This document shows positions 35,655 through 47,100 of a DNA stretch of 64,000 nt, in pieces; position 1 is the first letter of the stretch; each line of letters begins with the position of its first letter. Location of the stretch: the NCBI RefSeq assembly GCF_034702125.1, contig NC_085861.1:46954222-47018221 (forward strand), in the 5' to 3' direction. Source of the stretch: Engraulis encrasicolus (Eukaryota > Chordata > Actinopteri > Clupeiformes > Engraulidae). The position numbers were made by a program, and so were the translations under genes. Below the pieces are notes generated by a model. That model saw only the letters and a list, made by a program, of their open reading frames with translations. It searched no databases and was not told where the DNA came from.

Positions 35655-36425
35655 ATTCTACCATAGAAGACTCGATTGACAAATAAAATGAAAGTGAGGT
35701 ACCGTCTCGTCTTCCTAGCAGAACTTCACGCCACAGCTTACATTTCTACCATAGAAGACTCAATAGACAAAATGAAATGAAAGGTATTTATTAATACACA
35801 GGGAGGCAACATTTCTCTTTGGCGCAGGTCCCCGACCTGCAGAATATAATTTGTAAAACGGGGGGCTCATATCCTGCCGATGATGAGGCAGGGGCGAAGC
35901 CTACCCCCATTACAGGACAGGGACCAACTGGTGACGGTGGCTCATGGGGATAAGGCTGAAGGAGGCTGAAGCGGACCAGGGAACCAGGACATCGGGAGAC
36001 GTAGGTTGAAAGAGATGGGGTCCAAGGAGACGAAGGTTGCAGGAGATGCGGTCCAAGGAGACGTAGGTTGAAGGAGACGGGGTCCAAGGAGATGGGGTCC
36101 AAGGAGACGGAGGTTGAAGGAGATGGGGTCCAAGGAGACGGAAGTTGAAGGAGACGGAGGTTGAAGGAGACGGGGTCCAAGGAGATGGAGGTTGAAGGGG
36201 ATGGAGGTGGGGCGTCGGCGTCTGCTTACTCTGAGTAGCAAAGAGCGGAAACAGACAAAGACTTTTAAAACCAAGGCGTAGACATTCTATTGGCTGAAAG
36301 CTGAGGATAAGCGAGTGACGTGGCGGGATTCCCCATCCGGGAGCTATGATTGGATAATTAAGGGCAGTGATGAGTGTGAGGAACCGTCTTGTCTTCCTAG
36401 CAGAACTTAACGCCACAGGAATACA
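35655..36425 (-). mobile_element. Probable LTR with internal minisatellite
   Basis: Two ~45-bp direct repeats (35695-35740 and 36378-36422) share ACCGTCT-GTCTTCCTAGCAGAA and GCCACA. Read on the minus strand the second begins TGTGGCG and is followed by CCAAT- and TTTTAAAAG-like elements, as in an LTR U3. The phrase TTCTACCATAGAAGACTC is repeated at 35658 and 35752. The exact element structure is unclear. Confidence 0.4.
35997..36208 (+). repeat. ~31-bp minisatellite (GGTCCAAGGAGACG-GGTTGAAGGAGA)
   Basis: About seven imperfect units of GGTCCAAGGAGACGGAGGTT plus GAAGGAGATGG, some shortened. On the minus strand it reads as Pro/Ser/Leu-rich frames (SPWTPSPST), which explains the frames of 110-183 codons found there; I do not regard them as genes. 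Confidence 0.9.
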
Positions 36426-36895
36426 TTTCTCCATGATGTAAATTTGCACATTGTCACACATTCTAAATCACGAACGATACCTGGAATGTTCATTAGATAT
36501 AAAATATCCTAAGTGGTCACAAGAGGGTCCAGGTGGTCAGGCTTCTCGCACCGAGGCCCACAACTTACTCCTCCTGTGCTTTCGAGAGTCGCGCTCTGAG
36601 ACCCCCGCACCACCACCCCCCAACCCCCGTGCAGCATAATTCGAACACAGGGCACCACAGACACGGGCATTCCTGGCAATGTCCTCAGTCCAGTCAGTAG
36701 TTTAATGTCTTGTAACAACAAACATCTCCTATGCTTCTGGAACAGCCTCTTCCCTCTCAAAATAGCATAACAAGTGTACCTTTCGGAATCTCTATTTTTT
36801 TTTATCAACATACACGCTTCAGAACGGCAGTTTTTCTCTCTTTAGTGTCTGCACTGTCAGTTCGTGTTTCTGCAGTTTTACATTTTACCTCCCCA
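36426..36895. other. Unassigned DNA
   Basis: No gene recognised. A C-rich stretch lies near 36600-36635; short frames only. Confidence 0.45.
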
Positions 36896-37323
36896 TGTAA
36901 CCAAGTGGAACTTTAGATGTTAATTATCCTAAAATAATAATTACTAATTTTATTCAAGCACTCACACGACTACGGCACTGGGGGAATTTTGTAAGGACAC
37001 CGGAGGCAGGAATCTAGGAAACAGTGAATCTTCTTTTTATTAACACAGTATCTTAAAAATTGGGAATGAAACTGTCGAAATCGACGGCCCTCAGCTCTAC
37101 CGCCCTGCTGCAGAAACCAGTGCAAACGATTTAAAAGGGATCTAGGGGGGCGCTGTGGCGCAGCGCGCTAAGCCCCCCACATTTGGGCTTGCATGCCCAC
37201 CCTCGGGGACCCCGGTTCGAGTCCGGCCGGGGTCATTTCCCGATCCTCCCCTGTCTCTCTGCCCCATTCGCTTCCTGTCACCATCTTCGACTGTCCTGTC
37301 AAATAAAGGCATAAAAGCCCTTA

Positions 37324-37367
<44 letters not shown>

Positions 37368-37480
37368 AAAGGGATCTAGATGCCGGCAATTAGCGCGCAA
37401 TGATGGCGCACAATCAAGTAGGTATGCTGACGTTAAAGACGCAGGCCACCCATTATGCCACACCCACTCCCTATTTTACC
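36896..37480 (-). mobile_element. Partial LTR related to the solo LTR at 6356-8458
   Basis: It starts TGTAACCAAGTGGAACTT and shares AATTATCCT, AATAATAATTAC, CGACTACG-CACTGGGGGAAT and TTTTTATTAACAC in the same order as 6356-7330. A reverse-complement AATAAA is present. It is interrupted by a SINE (37146). It sits where a 3' LTR of the minus-strand gypsy element would lie, but I could not find the matching 5' LTR, so the link is only positional. Confidence 0.4.
37146..37379 (+). mobile_element. tRNA-derived SINE with 13-bp target duplication
   Basis: Box-A-like TGTGGCGCAGCGCGCTAAGC and box-B GGTTCGAGTCC, then a TCATTTCCCGATCC-type SINE body, an AATAAA-containing tail and a (TA)n tract (37329-37361). 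The perfect duplication AAAAGGGATCTAG lies at 37133-37145 and 37367-37379. It is a retroposed tRNA derivative and not a functional tRNA gene. Confidence 0.93.
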
Positions 37481-37599
37481 CATGCCTGCAGTTCACCTAG
37501 TGGCCGATGTCGAGAGAGCGCAGCCCATTCTTTCTGAGCGGAGTCTGCACTCCGCCGTTGGGGGCCCTAGAGTGCCGTACCACCCAGAAGAGTGGAGTC

Positions 37600-39120
37600 T
37601 CGTAATGCTCTTAAAACATCTCTGGTGTGTTTGAGTCAACAATGCGCACACATTCATGAGGACGTAGATTCTGAACGGGTCAATTGGCCACTCAATCATT
37701 AACCGCTGAAATGTGGCTGGTGCTCCCTGCAGGCAGAATGGCATCATTGTGAACTGAAAGAAACCAAAGGGGGTTCTGAAAGCAGTTAGTTCTTTGGTAC
37801 CCTCTTTCAGAGACACCTGCCAATACCTCTTGCTCAGATTGACTGTTGTCAGGAATTTGGCTCTGCCCAGCCGGTCTATCAGCTTATCGATCCTGGGAAT
37901 GGGATAAGGATCAAAAGCAGAGATTGAATAAAGTTGTCTTAAAGATGGCCTCTCAACGTCATTTGATTAATATTGCTGTGTTCCCCATTGTTATTGAATG
38001 TGTTACGCGTTGGTCCTGTTTTAAAAAACGTTCTGGTTGCTTTGTTTCAAGCCGTTTTTGCAAGCCAGCAAGGTGGCTTGTGGAGAAACGAGAGGGTGTT
38101 CCGTGTTTCTCGTGGAAATGCGTCTCTGATTGGCTCACTCTTCCTGCTCTCGTGGAAATGCGTCTCTGATTGGCTCAGTCCTCCTGTTCTTGGAGAGAAT
38201 GTAATGGGAAACAGAGTCGCCACTTCCCCGGGTGGTACTGCACTATAGGGGCGCCAACGGAGGCGTGCATGCTCCATTCAGGGCTGTGCTCTTTCGACAG
38301 CGACCCCTAGGCGAGCTGCAGGCACGGAGCAACCAGAGTGGGCTTGCTGTATGGATGAGGCTTTGTACTGTGTGTGTACCTGAGAGTAGCAACCAGCTGA
38401 TAGCTAAGCTAAGCTAGACTTCGGGCCACCAGACGTTGCTTGTATTGAAAACAAGCAGAAAAAAATTACTCGACATGTTTTTAGAAAAATGGGTCGACAT
38501 AAACCTTTGTGGGCAACGCCTTCTTTCGACGTGACGAAACACAGAAAGGCTTTCGTGATTCGCTCGTTTCTCTGCATTATTTATGTCAATTGGGAAACAC
38601 CGGGAAACACAGCCAGGCGAGGTGACGCACCGCTATGAGAGCCTTGCAAGTGAGTTTAACTTGGGGTGACCGTCCGATCTTCAAAAGGAGTGAGTAAAAC
38701 TGTGTTTTATCGGAAGTTGGCCTTTAAGTCCATGCAAAATCTTAGAGTGCCATCTTTTTTAGGGATAAGTACCACAGGACAGGACCGTTCAGTATGAGAG
38801 GGCTCAATAATGCCCACCTCCAGCATTGTCTCAATCTCTTGCCTGATCTTGGGTAGGAGTTGAGCAGGGATGAGGTAGCCTGGAAGTCTCACCGGTCCTG
38901 GTGCTTTGAGTTGGATTCGGTGCTGCATCAGCTGCGTCGGTCCTGGAGCTTCCGAGAACACGCCCTCTGGAATGCATGCCTCCAGCTCCTGTTGGCACTC
39001 TGGTGAAAGATGAGAGAGATCAGGGCTCACCTCCGCACTGTGCTCCACCGGAAAGAACTGTTCCTCGTGATCCTCTTCTCCTCCACCTGTCTGGACACTG
39101 CTGCGTCCCGGACTTGCCAC
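37600..39120 (-). pseudogene. Ty3/gypsy reverse-transcriptase relic, split by a TTAA element
   Basis: On the minus strand the pre-RT spacer (DLSHLSPECQQELEACIPEG) and the start of RT (EIETMLEVGIIEPS, VLIPKKDGTLRFCMDL) lie at 39120-38728. The frame is then cut by the 781-bp element (37943-38723) and resumes on the far side with SISAFDPYPIPRIDKLIDRL, FLTTVNLS and FRTPFGFFQF (~37938-37700). Soon after, the part that should hold the catalytic YxDD is missing or scrambled and frameshifts follow. RNase H was not found. The relic cannot make an active enzyme. Confidence 0.88.
37943..38723 (+). mobile_element. 781-bp non-autonomous TTAA element, copy 2 (inside the RT relic)
   Basis: Same length and termini as 3639-4419. 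TTAA lies at 37939-37942 and 38724-38727. It lies within the gypsy RT relic, whose reading frame stops at one edge and resumes at the other, so this insertion is younger than the gypsy copy. Confidence 0.9.
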
Positions 39121-40181
39121 TCCTTCAGCATGTTGACGTGGAAAGTCTGCGTGTCCCTCTTCCGGCCTTGCATGAGAATTTCATAGGTGACTTTGCCTAC
39201 CTTCCTACGCACGGTGAACGGTCCTTGCCATTTTGCCAGGAGGCTGCTCTCAGTTGTGGGCAACAACACCAGGACTTGCTGTCCCGGCTTGAAGGAACGG
39301 TCTCTCGCAGATTGGTCGTACCAGGTCTTCTGCGTTGCCTGGGCCACATTCATGTTCTCCTGCACCTGCTCAGTAAGAGACTCCATCTTATAACGCATCT
39401 TGATGACGTACATTATGAAAGAATGTTCTTACCTTGCTGTGGCTTCTGGCCTTCAAATGCCTCTTTCATGATGTCCAGTGTGCGTCGCACTTCTCTGCAA
39501 TACAGCAACTCGAACAGTGAAAATCCTGTCAAGGCTTTTGGGACATCACGATACGCAAACAACAGGTATGGTAGCCATTCGTCCCAGTCTGCGTCGGAAT
39601 CTGCAACCAACTTGCACAACATGATTTTTAGTGTTTGATTAAATCCTTCCACTAACCCATCAGTTTGAGGATGGTAGGGTGTTATCTTGATTCCTTTGAT
39701 CCCAAGGTACTGGTAGACCTGCTTGAGCAGCTTGGGCGTGAAGTTGGTGCCCTGGTCCGTCAACACCTCTTGCGGGATTTTGACTCTCGTCACCAGCTGT
39801 AGCAGAGCGTTGGCCACTTGCCTGGCCTTCACATGCCTCAAGAGAAACGCATCCGGATACCTTGTTGCGTAGTCCACCACCACCAGGATGTAGCAGTTGC
39901 CACGCCTGCTCCGCTCCTGGAGACCTACGATATCCATTCCTATCCTACTAAAAGGAACTTTCAATGATAGGCATTGGGATTAGTGGCACTTTCAGTCCCC
40001 CACCTTTCGCCCTCAGCTGGCATTCTGGACAGGACTTGCAGAAATTCACCAGTTCCATGTAGATATTAGGCCAGTAGAACCTTCTGGATACTCTGTCCCA
40101 GCTCTTGTTCTGCCCCAAGTGTCCAGCATATGGTACTGAGTTTCCCAGCTCTAACACCATTGGGCAGAGAGGCTTCGGCAT
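39033..40181 (-). pseudogene. Ty3/gypsy integrase relic, located upstream of RT
   Basis: Minus-strand order: zinc-binding region (GHLGQNKS, CKSCPEC; ~40130-40020), catalytic core, then a GPF-type C-terminal region (LLAKWQGPFTVRR, HVNMLKEW; 39413-39050). The core keeps the D, D-35-E triad: GMDIVG, LTDQGTNF and YHPQTDGLVE. A frameshift separates the zinc region (40181-39948) from the core (39964-39413). The first zinc-binding His of related elements appears replaced by Asn (GNSVPYAGH). It follows protease directly and precedes RT, the order of Gmr1-like elements. Confidence 0.88.
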
Positions 40182-40529
40182 TACTAGCTGCTCTCCACCG
40201 TCGCCATGACGATAAAGGATGAAATTTTTTCAGCCTGAACTTAGCACCCTCTGCACTGCCCTCTGCATCTGGCTGTAAGTCTTTCAACCAGGATATCAAT
40301 GTGACATCTGATGCCTGCAGCTCTCTAATGTCAGGTGGTATGACAAATGGATTCAGCTCACCCGACTCTGGAAGTGGGAGTGTCTCTGGTAAGCTCGTCC
40401 CTCTGAACCGATCCTGCCTCCATTGCTGCCTAGTCTTGCGTGGAGTGTCTGCATACGGAAGTACGTCCCACGGCACATCTGGCCCTGCCTCCTTCGCCTT
40501 GGCTCTCATCACCACCATGTTGCATTCCA

Positions 40530-40870
40530 CAGGATCCATCAGATGCACCAGCCCCGGAATGTCTCTGCCCAGCACCAGTGGATGAGGTAAGTGCTCAGCT
40601 ACACACACAGTCACTAGATACTCCTGGCCAGCGATCTGCATGTAGGGTGACACCACATCTCCATGTATGCAATGTATCTGGACTGGGACCTCAGTCCACA
40701 CGGTGTCCTTCGGCACCCATTTGGCACCCACCAGTGTTTGACTGCTTCCCGTGTTGATCAGGGCCTTGAGCTTTCTTCCACTGATGACCACCTCCACCAA
40801 GGACTCTTGTTGACTGTCCAGCTTACCAGCGCCATTGGGAGTGAAGCACATGAGCATTCTTGGGCTTTCT
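40530..40870 (-). pseudogene. Ty3/gypsy aspartic protease relic with mutated active site
   Basis: The retropepsin-like region reads KALINTGSSQTLVGAKW and later PLVLGRDIPG. The catalytic motif is D-T/S-G in this family; here it is N-T-G because the codon at 40753-40755 (minus) is AAC. A single G-to-A change from GAC would explain it. The enzyme would be inactive. The region lies between the zinc knuckle of Gag and the integrase zinc region. Confidence 0.82.
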
Positions 40871-42252
40871 GTCGGGGCAATTTGGGTTGATGTGACCCAA
40901 CTGGCCACAATGATAGCACACAGGTTGCTCTTTAATGTCTCTGGCTGGCCCTGGTCTCCCCAGGTTTGCAGACTGACCCCCATCCGCTCTACCTGGCATT
41001 GGTGTGTGGTTGGTCCGTGTTGCGCTCAGCTTGTATAGCCTTTCGCTGCCCTGCACCGCCATGAAAGCATCTGCCAAGCTGACTGCCTCCTTCATATATT
41101 TGGGATTATGTTTCTTGATCCACAGACATATCTCGCAGTTGACCATCTTCAGAAACTGTTCTAGCAACAGAAGCTTGCCGATCTCCTCCTTGGTACTAGT
41201 CTTCGGGCACACCTACTTTTCATACAAGTCTTTCAGTCAAACATACAGCTCTTTTGGGGTCTCGTCATGCTGAACATCCAGTGCACAAAACCGTTGTTTG
41301 TAGGTCTCTGGATTTATTTCAAGCTTCACTGCGGTCTTCACTGCATCATATTTCATGGTCTCCTCAAAGTCCATGGCAATATATGCCGCTTTGGCCTTGC
41401 CAGTCAGCAAAGGGACTAAGTGCATTGCCCATTGGTCTCTGGGGCAACCACTCGCGCCCGCAATTCCTTCGAAGCCAGTCAAGAAGTGCTTAATGTCTTC
41501 TCCCTCTGTGTGCTTCTGCATTTTTGGACCTCTCCAGCCAGCATATGAAAACACCTGCAAGTATACTCCTGGCGCAGGACTTGCCACATTATCCTGCCAC
41601 TGTGTCCCTGGAACGGGGGATGCTGGCATACTTCCTGGAGCTGCTGAAGTCACCACTGGAGCTGCTGTTGCTGTCGTCGCCTCTGCCACTGGAGCCGCTG
41701 TAGCCACCACCTCTAGAGCCGTGTTTGCTGCCTCTGGAGCCATTGGAGTTGTTGTTGTCACCACTGGAGCAGTCATCGAAGCTAACGTTACAGCCAACAC
41801 TGGAACTGTTGCTGCCGCCGTCGACATCATCACTGGAGCCATCATGGGAGCTGCTGCCATCTCTGGACCCGCCATTGCTGCTGCCGCCGTCGCTGGAGCC
41901 ATCACAGGAGCTGCTGTCACTGTCAACACTGGAGCCGTCGCCGCCTCTGGAGACACTGCCACTGCTGTCGACGTCGTCGCTACCTCCGGAACTGTTGCTG
42001 CTGCTGCTGCTGTTGTTGTTGTTGCCGTCGTCACTGCTGCTGCCGCCGCCGTGGTCTGGTTTGAAGGAGCTGGTTTGAAGGAGCTGGAAACCCCCATGGT
42101 GCTGCCGGTCTCTCCTGCCTCTCCCGTGTCACCTCTCCTTGTAGCAGAGTGAACTGGTGCTGCAACTGCTTCCACCTCTGCTCCTGTTGGGCCAAATCCT
42201 TTTCATAGCGCTGTTCATGCGCCTGTTGAGTCTTCATGAAACCAGCAAACAT
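40823..42252 (-). pseudogene. Ty3/gypsy Gag relic (Ala/Thr-rich, capsid, CCHC knuckle)
   Basis: From 42252 on the minus strand: a coiled-coil-like Gln/Glu-rich start (EKDLAQQEQRWKQLQ), a frameshift into a long low-complexity Ala/Thr/Val/Pro region (~42130-41620), then the capsid-like domain of fish gypsy elements (MQKHTEGEDIKHFLTGFEGI, MHLVPLLTGKAKAAY), another frameshift near 41215, and a nucleocapsid with CYHCGQLGHINPNC (C-x2-C-x4-H-x4-C) at ~40905. Several frameshifts make it non-functional. Confidence 0.88.
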
Positions 42253-43606
42253 CTTAATTAACTCCGCGCTCCCTCAGGAATAAGGAAGTGAACTAGCATT
42301 CACTCGGTTTGGGATCACACGCAGGTAAGTATCAGGTAAGTCTTTGCTCTCTCTTTTTAAAGGATTTTCACATTGTCCAACTGTTCTGTGAACTTGCAGA
42401 CTCGTGCAGCATGGTGCGCTTCATGCCATGGTTGGAAAAAGTCACAAGCACCGTTCAGTTTTGCACAAGCACAAAAAATAACAAACACAAATCATTTTTC
42501 AAACTCACACTGCCGCTTTCCCGCGGCACCCCTTTTGTTTCACCCCGTCCCTCAATGTTTGTCCTTGTGCACCAAAGCACCCTCTGCGTCGTGTGTTTTA
42601 AAGGGGTATGCCACTATTTTGGGGCTTAATACAGTTAAAATCGTTGTCTGGGGTTTATAAAGGTGGTAAAGTGTCTTATTTTTCATGTAAGCCGGTGTCT
42701 TGCTTTAAGACAAGTTAAAAGAGGGAATATGTCGCTAAGCTAGTGAAAGTCAATGTATCCGTGTAGCATGCTACAATGCTACACGGATACATTGACTTTC
42801 ACTAGCTTAGGATAAAATCAGATAGTCGGTAAATGTAGTAGGCCTAGGTCTACAAATAGTTCTGAATCTTAAGTTAATCAAAGTCGCACATGTATGGTGG
42901 CAACATCGTCATTATTTTAATCCATTATTTGGAGCAAGAGCAGAGGCGCGCGCTCTGCTGCTGCGCATGGCATGAGAAGCAGGGAGAGGGAGAAAGGGAA
43001 GGATAGTAGCCAGAATTGTCTCTGCTCTGATAACTACGCCAAATTGAAATACACGTTTATGTAGGCCTACACCCCTATCGAGTAGAGCAAATGTGCGATT
43101 TATTTATTATCATCCCCTCGATATGATCCGTCAAAATGACGGACAGGCTTCAGAATTTTCCGTCATCCTTTAAAAAAAAAAAAAAATGTCGGTTAACGCG
43201 ACCTCTGGAACTAATGAAAAATATTTCACGTCACCTCTATTAGCTTTCTGACTCTTGTTCTATCTGCCAGTTCTGTTAGGCAGAGATTCAGACTGCCTAG
43301 CACATTATTCTGATTTCTCACTAGCTTCCCATCGCTGGGAGAACATCTTTCACCGGAGACAAAGACGTGCAGCAAGAAATGGATAGGGTTGGATTTAGAT
43401 TGTAGTTCTCAATTTAAAATAAATTCTCGGAGACTTCAACTGGATATTGAGGGAGGCTCGGTGGTCGGTTAAGATTTTAAAAAAATTTCGTCACCCAGTG
43501 TTTATAAATTAGGAACCAAAAATGGCACCGTCAGGAACCGGCATCGAAACGGAGGTTCTGGAACCGGAACCGAAACCGAAAAATTCTGATCGGTACTCAG
43601 CCCTAT
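42253..43606. other. Leader remnant, MITE-like DNA and unassigned sequence
   Basis: 42253-42595 may be the leader of the gypsy element, but no LTR or primer site was found. From about 42600 (GGGGTATGCCACTATTTTGG) a dispersed-repeat-like stretch follows, containing the perfect hairpin listed separately. 42830-43500 is unassigned; 43510-43600 has CGGAACCG-type repeats. Confidence 0.45.
42735..42810 (+). repeat. Perfect 35-bp inverted repeat (hairpin)
   Basis: 42735-42769 and 42776-42810 are exact reverse complements (core GTGAAAGTCAATGTATCCGT) around a 6-base spacer. An RNA from either strand would form a 35-bp stem with a very short loop. It lies in MITE-like DNA. Confidence 0.95.
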
Positions 43607-44361
43607 GTGTGGCCCATTTTTCAATTGGTTAGAAACTAGGTTTTTCTCCGCGAACCGTAACGACAGCATGGCCATCAACAGGTTCATCCAGGTAACACAG
43701 TCACGTGCAGAAAATGTTCAGAGCCCGGTATGAACATGGGCGGTTCGCAGATAAGCACTTTAGTGCAGAACGTAACTGGTGCGGGCACCGACATTTTCTC
43801 TATGCTGGTCAGCACTTTACTTGACGACGGCGTCATACGTATGACATAACAATGTCATGACAGTTTTCATAATAGTGTCGTGAACGAGTCATAAACACAA
43901 TGCCAATGTCATAAACGTTTTATGACCATGAAATGTTGACATTGTTAGGCCTGTCTTTGTCATAAACGATTTTTGTTTTCATTTTTATTATACTGGAATA
44001 AGACCCCAGAGACCAGACTCCCCAGACCCCAGTTTGGCCAGTGAGAACTCCAGGAAAGGCGCCCCAGATTTCAGTGGACTGGACAGACCACCATTCAGGT
44101 GAGCTACCTGTTAGAGATCAAAGGTGGAGATTTAAGGTGGTAGCACACTTTGTGTTTTTTTTTAAGTACATTCATTTAAACAGCTTTAAAACACCCATAA
44201 CATGCATTCCATAGCAACATTGGTTTATATGCTACAAATAAATGTGTTTATAGGCCTCCAGTTTAACACAGTCAAAACATATTGTTCACATTCTCCAAAT
44301 TACAGTTATTTGTGCAAATGTCTTATAATTGAGTGCATGTATGACATTTTGGTTTTCTTAA

Positions 44362-45683
44362 TGTAACCCCACCAATGGCCACTAGTGGGTACTCAACAGG
44401 TCAAGGGTATTCAATGAGATGAATTAATAAAGGGAGGAGGCAGATGTGCAAAAATAATATCAATTTTATTAACAAACAAGATAAAAATGAGGAATAAACA
44501 GAAAACTAAACAAACAAACAGAAACTAAATCGGCCGACTGTGGCAAATCACCCGGGCCAGTACTGTGCTAACCCCACTAATAATACACCCACCCGGTATA
44601 ACTACAAGGCAAGCTGGGCCAACTCAGGGCCGTACACTACACACTACCAGGGTTAACACAAGAGTTAACTTCTTTACACAGCACAGCAAGCTGAGCCAAA
44701 TCAGGGCTGTACACTACACACTACAAGGGTTAACACAAGGATTAACTTGTAAACACCGCACACAGGGTGGGAATCCCCATACACTCTTGAGCAGCACCCA
44801 ACTCCCCTTCCCAAGCTACTTGGCCACAGCCAGACCAAAATAAATGATATAACAAAAAAAGAATAAGGAGAAAAGACAGACATAAACACAGATTGGAGGT
44901 GGTTTCTCAATGAGGCTGTACAACAGTCAAGAGCCTGATATTTACGCTGGTACAAATTAAATCTCACAGTAATTGTATCTAAAAAAAAACAGTGGTTGCA
45001 TTAACGTCTTGTTACTTTATGGTTTGCCGTCCAGGTCAGCGCAAGGGACTGGTAGGTTGCCTTAGTAAAGTTCAGTCCAGGATAGGAAGCTCTAAAGTGC
45101 GGTTCCCCTCTGTTCCTTAGGACACTGACTACAAGAAAAACAATATTGCAGACATGAGTACACGCGTGAAACTAATACGCTACTTTTAGGACGGCAGCGG
45201 TCGCCGCGAAGATGTTAAAAGGTTTTTCACCGCCGGCAGCTTTAGGTGCCGTTTCCACGTAGCTGGATATTTTTATATGTGGATATTTTTTTATCCTGCT
45301 TGTATTGGTTTTGCATTGGTTTTGGCCTTCCGTTTCCATGTAGCAGCTATTTAAAAATCCAGGTGCAGGAGAAAAAAATAGCAGGAGAAAAAAATATCCT
45401 GTTTAGGGGTCTGAAACGCATTTGTTACAATGGAGGATTTTTTGTATCCACACGTTGCGTTTCCACCTAGCAGGAGAAAAAAATACCCTGCTAAAAAAAT
45501 ATCCTGCTACGTGGAAACAGCACCTTAGTGTACAGAGTGCTTCTCTCCTCGCGTTTGCCGCGAGAGTGTGGTTTAAAAGAACAAAGGGAGAGTTGGAGCT
45601 ACCAGGTCATGTGACAATTGCAGGGCTGCCAGCCAATCGGGACCTAGCTACTATTTAAAGGGCCAGGGCAAGTGCCCGTCACA
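44362..45683 (-). mobile_element. Solo LTR (TGTGACGGGC ... GGTTACA on minus) with TTAA duplication
   Basis: Interrupts array unit 1. It has TG...CA ends and a 4-bp direct repeat TTAA (44358-44361, 45684-45687); other units show the empty site. Read on the minus strand it has a TATA-like TTTAAATAG near its start (~45652) and AATAAA near its end (44464-44470), fitting LTR polarity. A fold-back MITE (45243-45526) is nested. About 1.04 kb without it. No internal region is attached. Confidence 0.78.
45243..45526. mobile_element. Fold-back MITE, copy 2
   Basis: Ends TAGGTGCCGTTTCCACGTAG and CTACGTGGAAACAGCACCT. It matches 11009-11276 in reverse orientation along its whole length, including TACAATGGAGGATTTTTTG against its complement there. 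Confidence 0.85.
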
Positions 45684-45700
45684 TTAATATTTCTTATTAT

Positions 45701-45893
45701 TACCTTCGCCAGAAGGTTATGTTTTGACCGCAGTGTATTTTTATTATTATTACCTTCGCCAGAAGGTTATGTTTTGACCGCCGTGTATTTATTTATTTGT
45801 GAATATGTTTGTTTGTTTGTTTGTACTTCGTATAACTCAGACAGAACTGAGACGATTTTTGTGAAATTTGGTGGGATGATTGGTCATGACCAA
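45701..45893 (+). mobile_element. CCTTCGCC element, truncated copy in unit 1
   Basis: Begins TACCTTCGCCAGAAGGTTATG with the usual duplicated ~55-bp head, but stops after GGGATGATTGGTCATGACC and joins the next block of the array, so the 3' two-thirds are deleted. Confidence 0.75.
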
Positions 45894-47100
45894 ACCCCAG
45901 TTTGAAAAGTGATAACTCTTAGAAAGGTGCCTCAGATTTCAGTGGACTGGACAAGCTGTCTTATAGATGAGCTACCTGTTCGAGATCTCCATTTTAGGTG
46001 GCACTGCATTATGTGTCCAGACCCCAGTTAGAAAAGGGCCCAGTCCGTTCAATTACATCCGTTCAATTACTTTGTACTGGATGCATCACTGTACAGGCGA
46101 GATAGCTCGGTGTTGGTAATCTATTGGTAAAATGTTGTGGAGGATCACATTGCACTGATTAAGATAATTCCACAAATGATTGGTCTTAGTCCATAAAACC
46201 GACCCAGTCACCCAGTGATTTCCATTGCAACTGTGTAAATTCATTGATGAACTGTTTGTAATGTAGCTTTAAAGGCCTCTATGGTCTGTATTTATCTATT
46301 TATTTTAAAGAATTACCAACAGAACTGTATTGGATTGGCCCATCCATGTGTGGTGGCCCATTTTTCAATTTGTTAGAAACTAGGTTTTTCTCCGCGAACC
46401 GTAACGACAGCATGGCCATCAACAGGTTCATCCAGGTAACACAGTCACGTGCAGAAAATGTTCAGAGCCCGGTATGAACATGGGCGGTTCGCAGATAAGC
46501 ACTTTAGTGCAGAACGTAACTGGTGCGCGCACCGACATTTTCTCTATGCTGGTCAACACTTTACTTGACGACGGCGTCATACGTATGACATAACAATGTC
46601 ATGACAGTTTTCATAATAGTGTCATGAACAAGTCATAAACATAATGCCAATGTCATAAATGTTTTATGACCATGAAAAGTTGACATTGTTTGGCCTGTCT
46701 TTGTCTTCACTTTTATTATACTGGAATAAGACCACAGCGACCAGACTCTCCAGATCCCAGTTTGGCCAGTGAAAACTCCAAGAAAGACGGCCCAAATTTC
46801 AGTGGACCGGATAGACCACCATTCAGGTGAGCTACCTGTTAGAGATCAAAGGTGGAGATTTAAGGTGGTAGCACACATTGTGTTTTTTTAAGTACATTCA
46901 TTTAAACAGCTTTAAAACACCCATAACATGCATTCCATAGCAACATTGCTTTATATGCTACAAATGAACGTGTTTATAGGCCTTCAGTTTAACACAGTCG
47001 AAACATATTGTTCACATTCTCCAAGTTACAGTTATTTGTGCAAATGTCTTATTATTGAGTGCATGTATGACATTTTGGTTTTCTTAATATTTATTATTAT

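Noticed and set aside
35910..36461. 183-codon minus-strand Pro/Ser-rich ORF
   Set aside because: Product of the 31-bp minisatellite with no conserved flanks.
37160..37235. Functional tRNA gene
   Set aside because: Box A and box B are present, but the cloverleaf is not maintained and a SINE tail with a 13-bp target duplication follows.
41355..42152. 265-codon plus-strand Ala/Val-rich ORF
   Set aside because: It is the antisense shadow of the low-complexity Gag region of the minus-strand gypsy relic.
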